A stretch of 5,284 bases of DNA from NCBI GenBank assembly GCA_025360265.1, contig JANYCP010000064.1, positions 1-5,284 of the forward strand, given 5' to 3'. Shown one piece after another: positions 4,434 through 5,284 of this stretch. A model generated the notes under the pieces. It had not been told where the DNA came from and did no database searches. It saw nothing but the letters and a program-made list of their open reading frames with translations. The translations under genes were made by a program, and so were the position numbers. The stretch's first letter is position 1. The number at the start of each line of letters is the position of its first letter. Source of the stretch: Gemmatimonadota bacterium. GTDB lineage: Bacteria > Gemmatimonadota > Gemmatimonadetes > Gemmatimonadales > GWC2-71-9.

Positions 4434-5284
4434 GTGCGTACTCTCTCCGCAGTTTCCTTGGTTCTCTTTGCGGTTGCCGCTAACTCGCGTGCACAAGCCC
4501 CGGGTCAAGTCCCGCCCGCCGTCGCCGTCGCCGATAGCGCCTTCACTCGCGGCGACTGGGCTGGTGCCAGGAGACTCTATCAAGCGGCGTTGGCGCAGGA
4601 TTCCACCCGCGGCCGCGCGTGGCTCCGACTAGGCCTCGCATCGCAGGAACTCAAGGACAATGTCGGCGCGGCGAACGCTTATCGGCACGCCATCGCGCTC
4701 AAGGTGCAGCTGCAAGTCGCGATCTATCGGCTCGCCAAACTCGAGGCGGTAGCGGGGCATCGTGACAGCGCGCTGGCGCTGCTGCGTCGCGACGTCGCAA
4801 TTGGCGCGGCACCTCCTGGCAAGACAATGCTCAACGAACGGGAGTTTGCCTCGCTGCACACCAACGCCGAATTCAAGCGCATTGTCGCGAGCGCCGACTC
4901 GGCTTCCTATCCCTGTCGCACCAGTCCCAAGGCCCACGAATTCGATTTCTGGATTGGCCAGTGGGACGTGACCCAGTTCAACCAGGCACCAATTCCGCAC
5001 GGCCAAGGGACCGGGTTCAACGATGTCCACGCGATTCTCGAAGGATGCGTCCTGCTCGAGAACTGGGTGGGCGCAGGCGGCAGTGCCGGCAAGTCGTTCA
5101 ACTGGTTCGACACCAACATCGGCAAGTGGCGGCAGGCGTGGATGAGTGACGCCGGCGGCCCACTCGACTATGTCGGCGAGTACAAGGACGGTGCGATGCG
5201 CTTCGAAGGGTGGACGCTCAAGCCTGATGGCTCGCACCTGCTGCAGAAGCTCACCTTCTACAATGTCTCACCAGACACGGTTCG
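4434..5284 (+). CDS. Secreted TPR protein with a DUF1579-like C-terminal domain, 3' truncated by window edge
   Basis: The frame is open from GTG 4434 to the right edge without a stop: 283 codons plus two bases. The start is set by GGAG at 4421-4424 and an upstream in-frame stop at 4401. Residues 1-20 are a Sec signal peptide (MRTLSAVSLVLFAVAANSRA, then QAPG), with likely cleavage after A20. Residues ~28-125 are three TPR-like helical pairs: ADSAFTRGDWAGARRLYQAAL, then AWLRLGLASQELKDNVGAAN, then VAIYRLAKLEAVAGHRDSAL. From ~168 a different domain begins with HEFDFWIGQWDV, continues LEGCVLLENWVG, SFNWFDTNIGKWRQAWMSD and MRFEGWTLKPDG. This pattern (FDFW-G-WDV, GC-ENW, YD-W-QxW, G-M-G-DG) resembles DUF1579, a predicted beta-barrel domain of unknown role. 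C161 and C205 are the only cysteines seen. The protein probably works in the periplasm or outside the cell. TPRs suggest protein contacts, but ligand and function are unknown. The hairpin upstream suggests it may be transcribed separately from hslV. Confidence 0.88.
   Translation, partial: MRTLSAVSLVLFAVAANSRAQAPGQVPPAVAVADSAFTRGDWAGARRLYQAALAQDSTRGRAWLRLGLASQELKDNVGAANAYRHAIALKVQLQVAIYRLAKLEAVAGHRDSALALLRRDVAIGAAPPGKTMLNEREFASLHTNAEFKRIVASADSASYPCRTSPKAHEFDFWIGQWDVTQFNQAPIPHGQGTGFNDVHAILEGCVLLENWVGAGGSAGKSFNWFDTNIGKWRQAWMSDAGGPLDYVGEYKDGAMRFEGWTLKPDGSHLLQKLTFYNVSPDTV

Noticed and set aside
4629..5237. Minus-strand open frame of 202 codons at the right end
   Set aside because: It is antisense to the signal-peptide/TPR/DUF1579-like frame, which has a ribosome site and coherent domains; the antisense product has none.
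1..5284. CRISPR array, tRNA or rRNA genes, transposase, or defence system
   Set aside because: No regularly spaced direct repeats, cloverleaf-like sequence, rRNA motifs or mobile-element protein were seen; coding sequence fills nearly the whole window.

Overview
This GC-rich window is compact bacterial housekeeping DNA. All genes lie on the + strand: the 3' end of topA, then trmFO, xerC and hslV, followed by two envelope or secreted genes of unknown function. The order topA-trmFO-xerC-hslV is the one known from the Bacillus codY operon (topA, gid/trmFO, codV/xerC, clpQ/hslV, clpY/hslU, codY), but codon choice and protein style do not look like Firmicutes. The folate-dependent TrmFO argues against enterobacteria-type gammaproteobacteria, which use TrmA. 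The TopA tail has no zinc ribbons and carries GPYV repeats, and the last gene joins TPRs to a DUF1579-like domain. Together these suggest a GC-rich environmental lineage. Gemmatimonadota is my best guess, at low to moderate confidence and from gestalt only.

Layout: 1-1020 is the C-terminal part of topoisomerase I, open at the left edge. 1017-2411 is trmFO, which overlaps topA by four bases (GTGA). 2408-3325 is xerC, which overlaps trmFO by four bases in the same way. 3326-3434 is a spacer filled almost completely by a long palindrome. 3435-3977 is hslV. 3999-4346 is a small predicted lipoprotein, and a hairpin spans its stop codon. From 4434 to the right edge runs a secreted TPR plus DUF1579-like protein, open at its 3' end.

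The first four genes look like one transcription unit that couples DNA topology, tRNA T-loop methylation, chromosome dimer resolution and HslUV proteolysis. This is a conserved neighbourhood rather than a pathway. The HslV partner ATPase gene hslU does not follow hslV here.

The most notable signals are two unrelated palindromic elements of REP or MITE type inside this operon. One (2226-2339) lies within the trmFO reading frame and adds about 30-38 residues near the C-terminus without breaking the frame. The other (3327-3420) separates xerC from hslV and is flanked by ATGACC on both sides. Removing one ATGACC-to-ATGACC unit of 113 bp would give an ATGA stop/start overlap, the same four-base style as the two upstream junctions. 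I see no CRISPR array, tRNA, rRNA, transposase or defence system.
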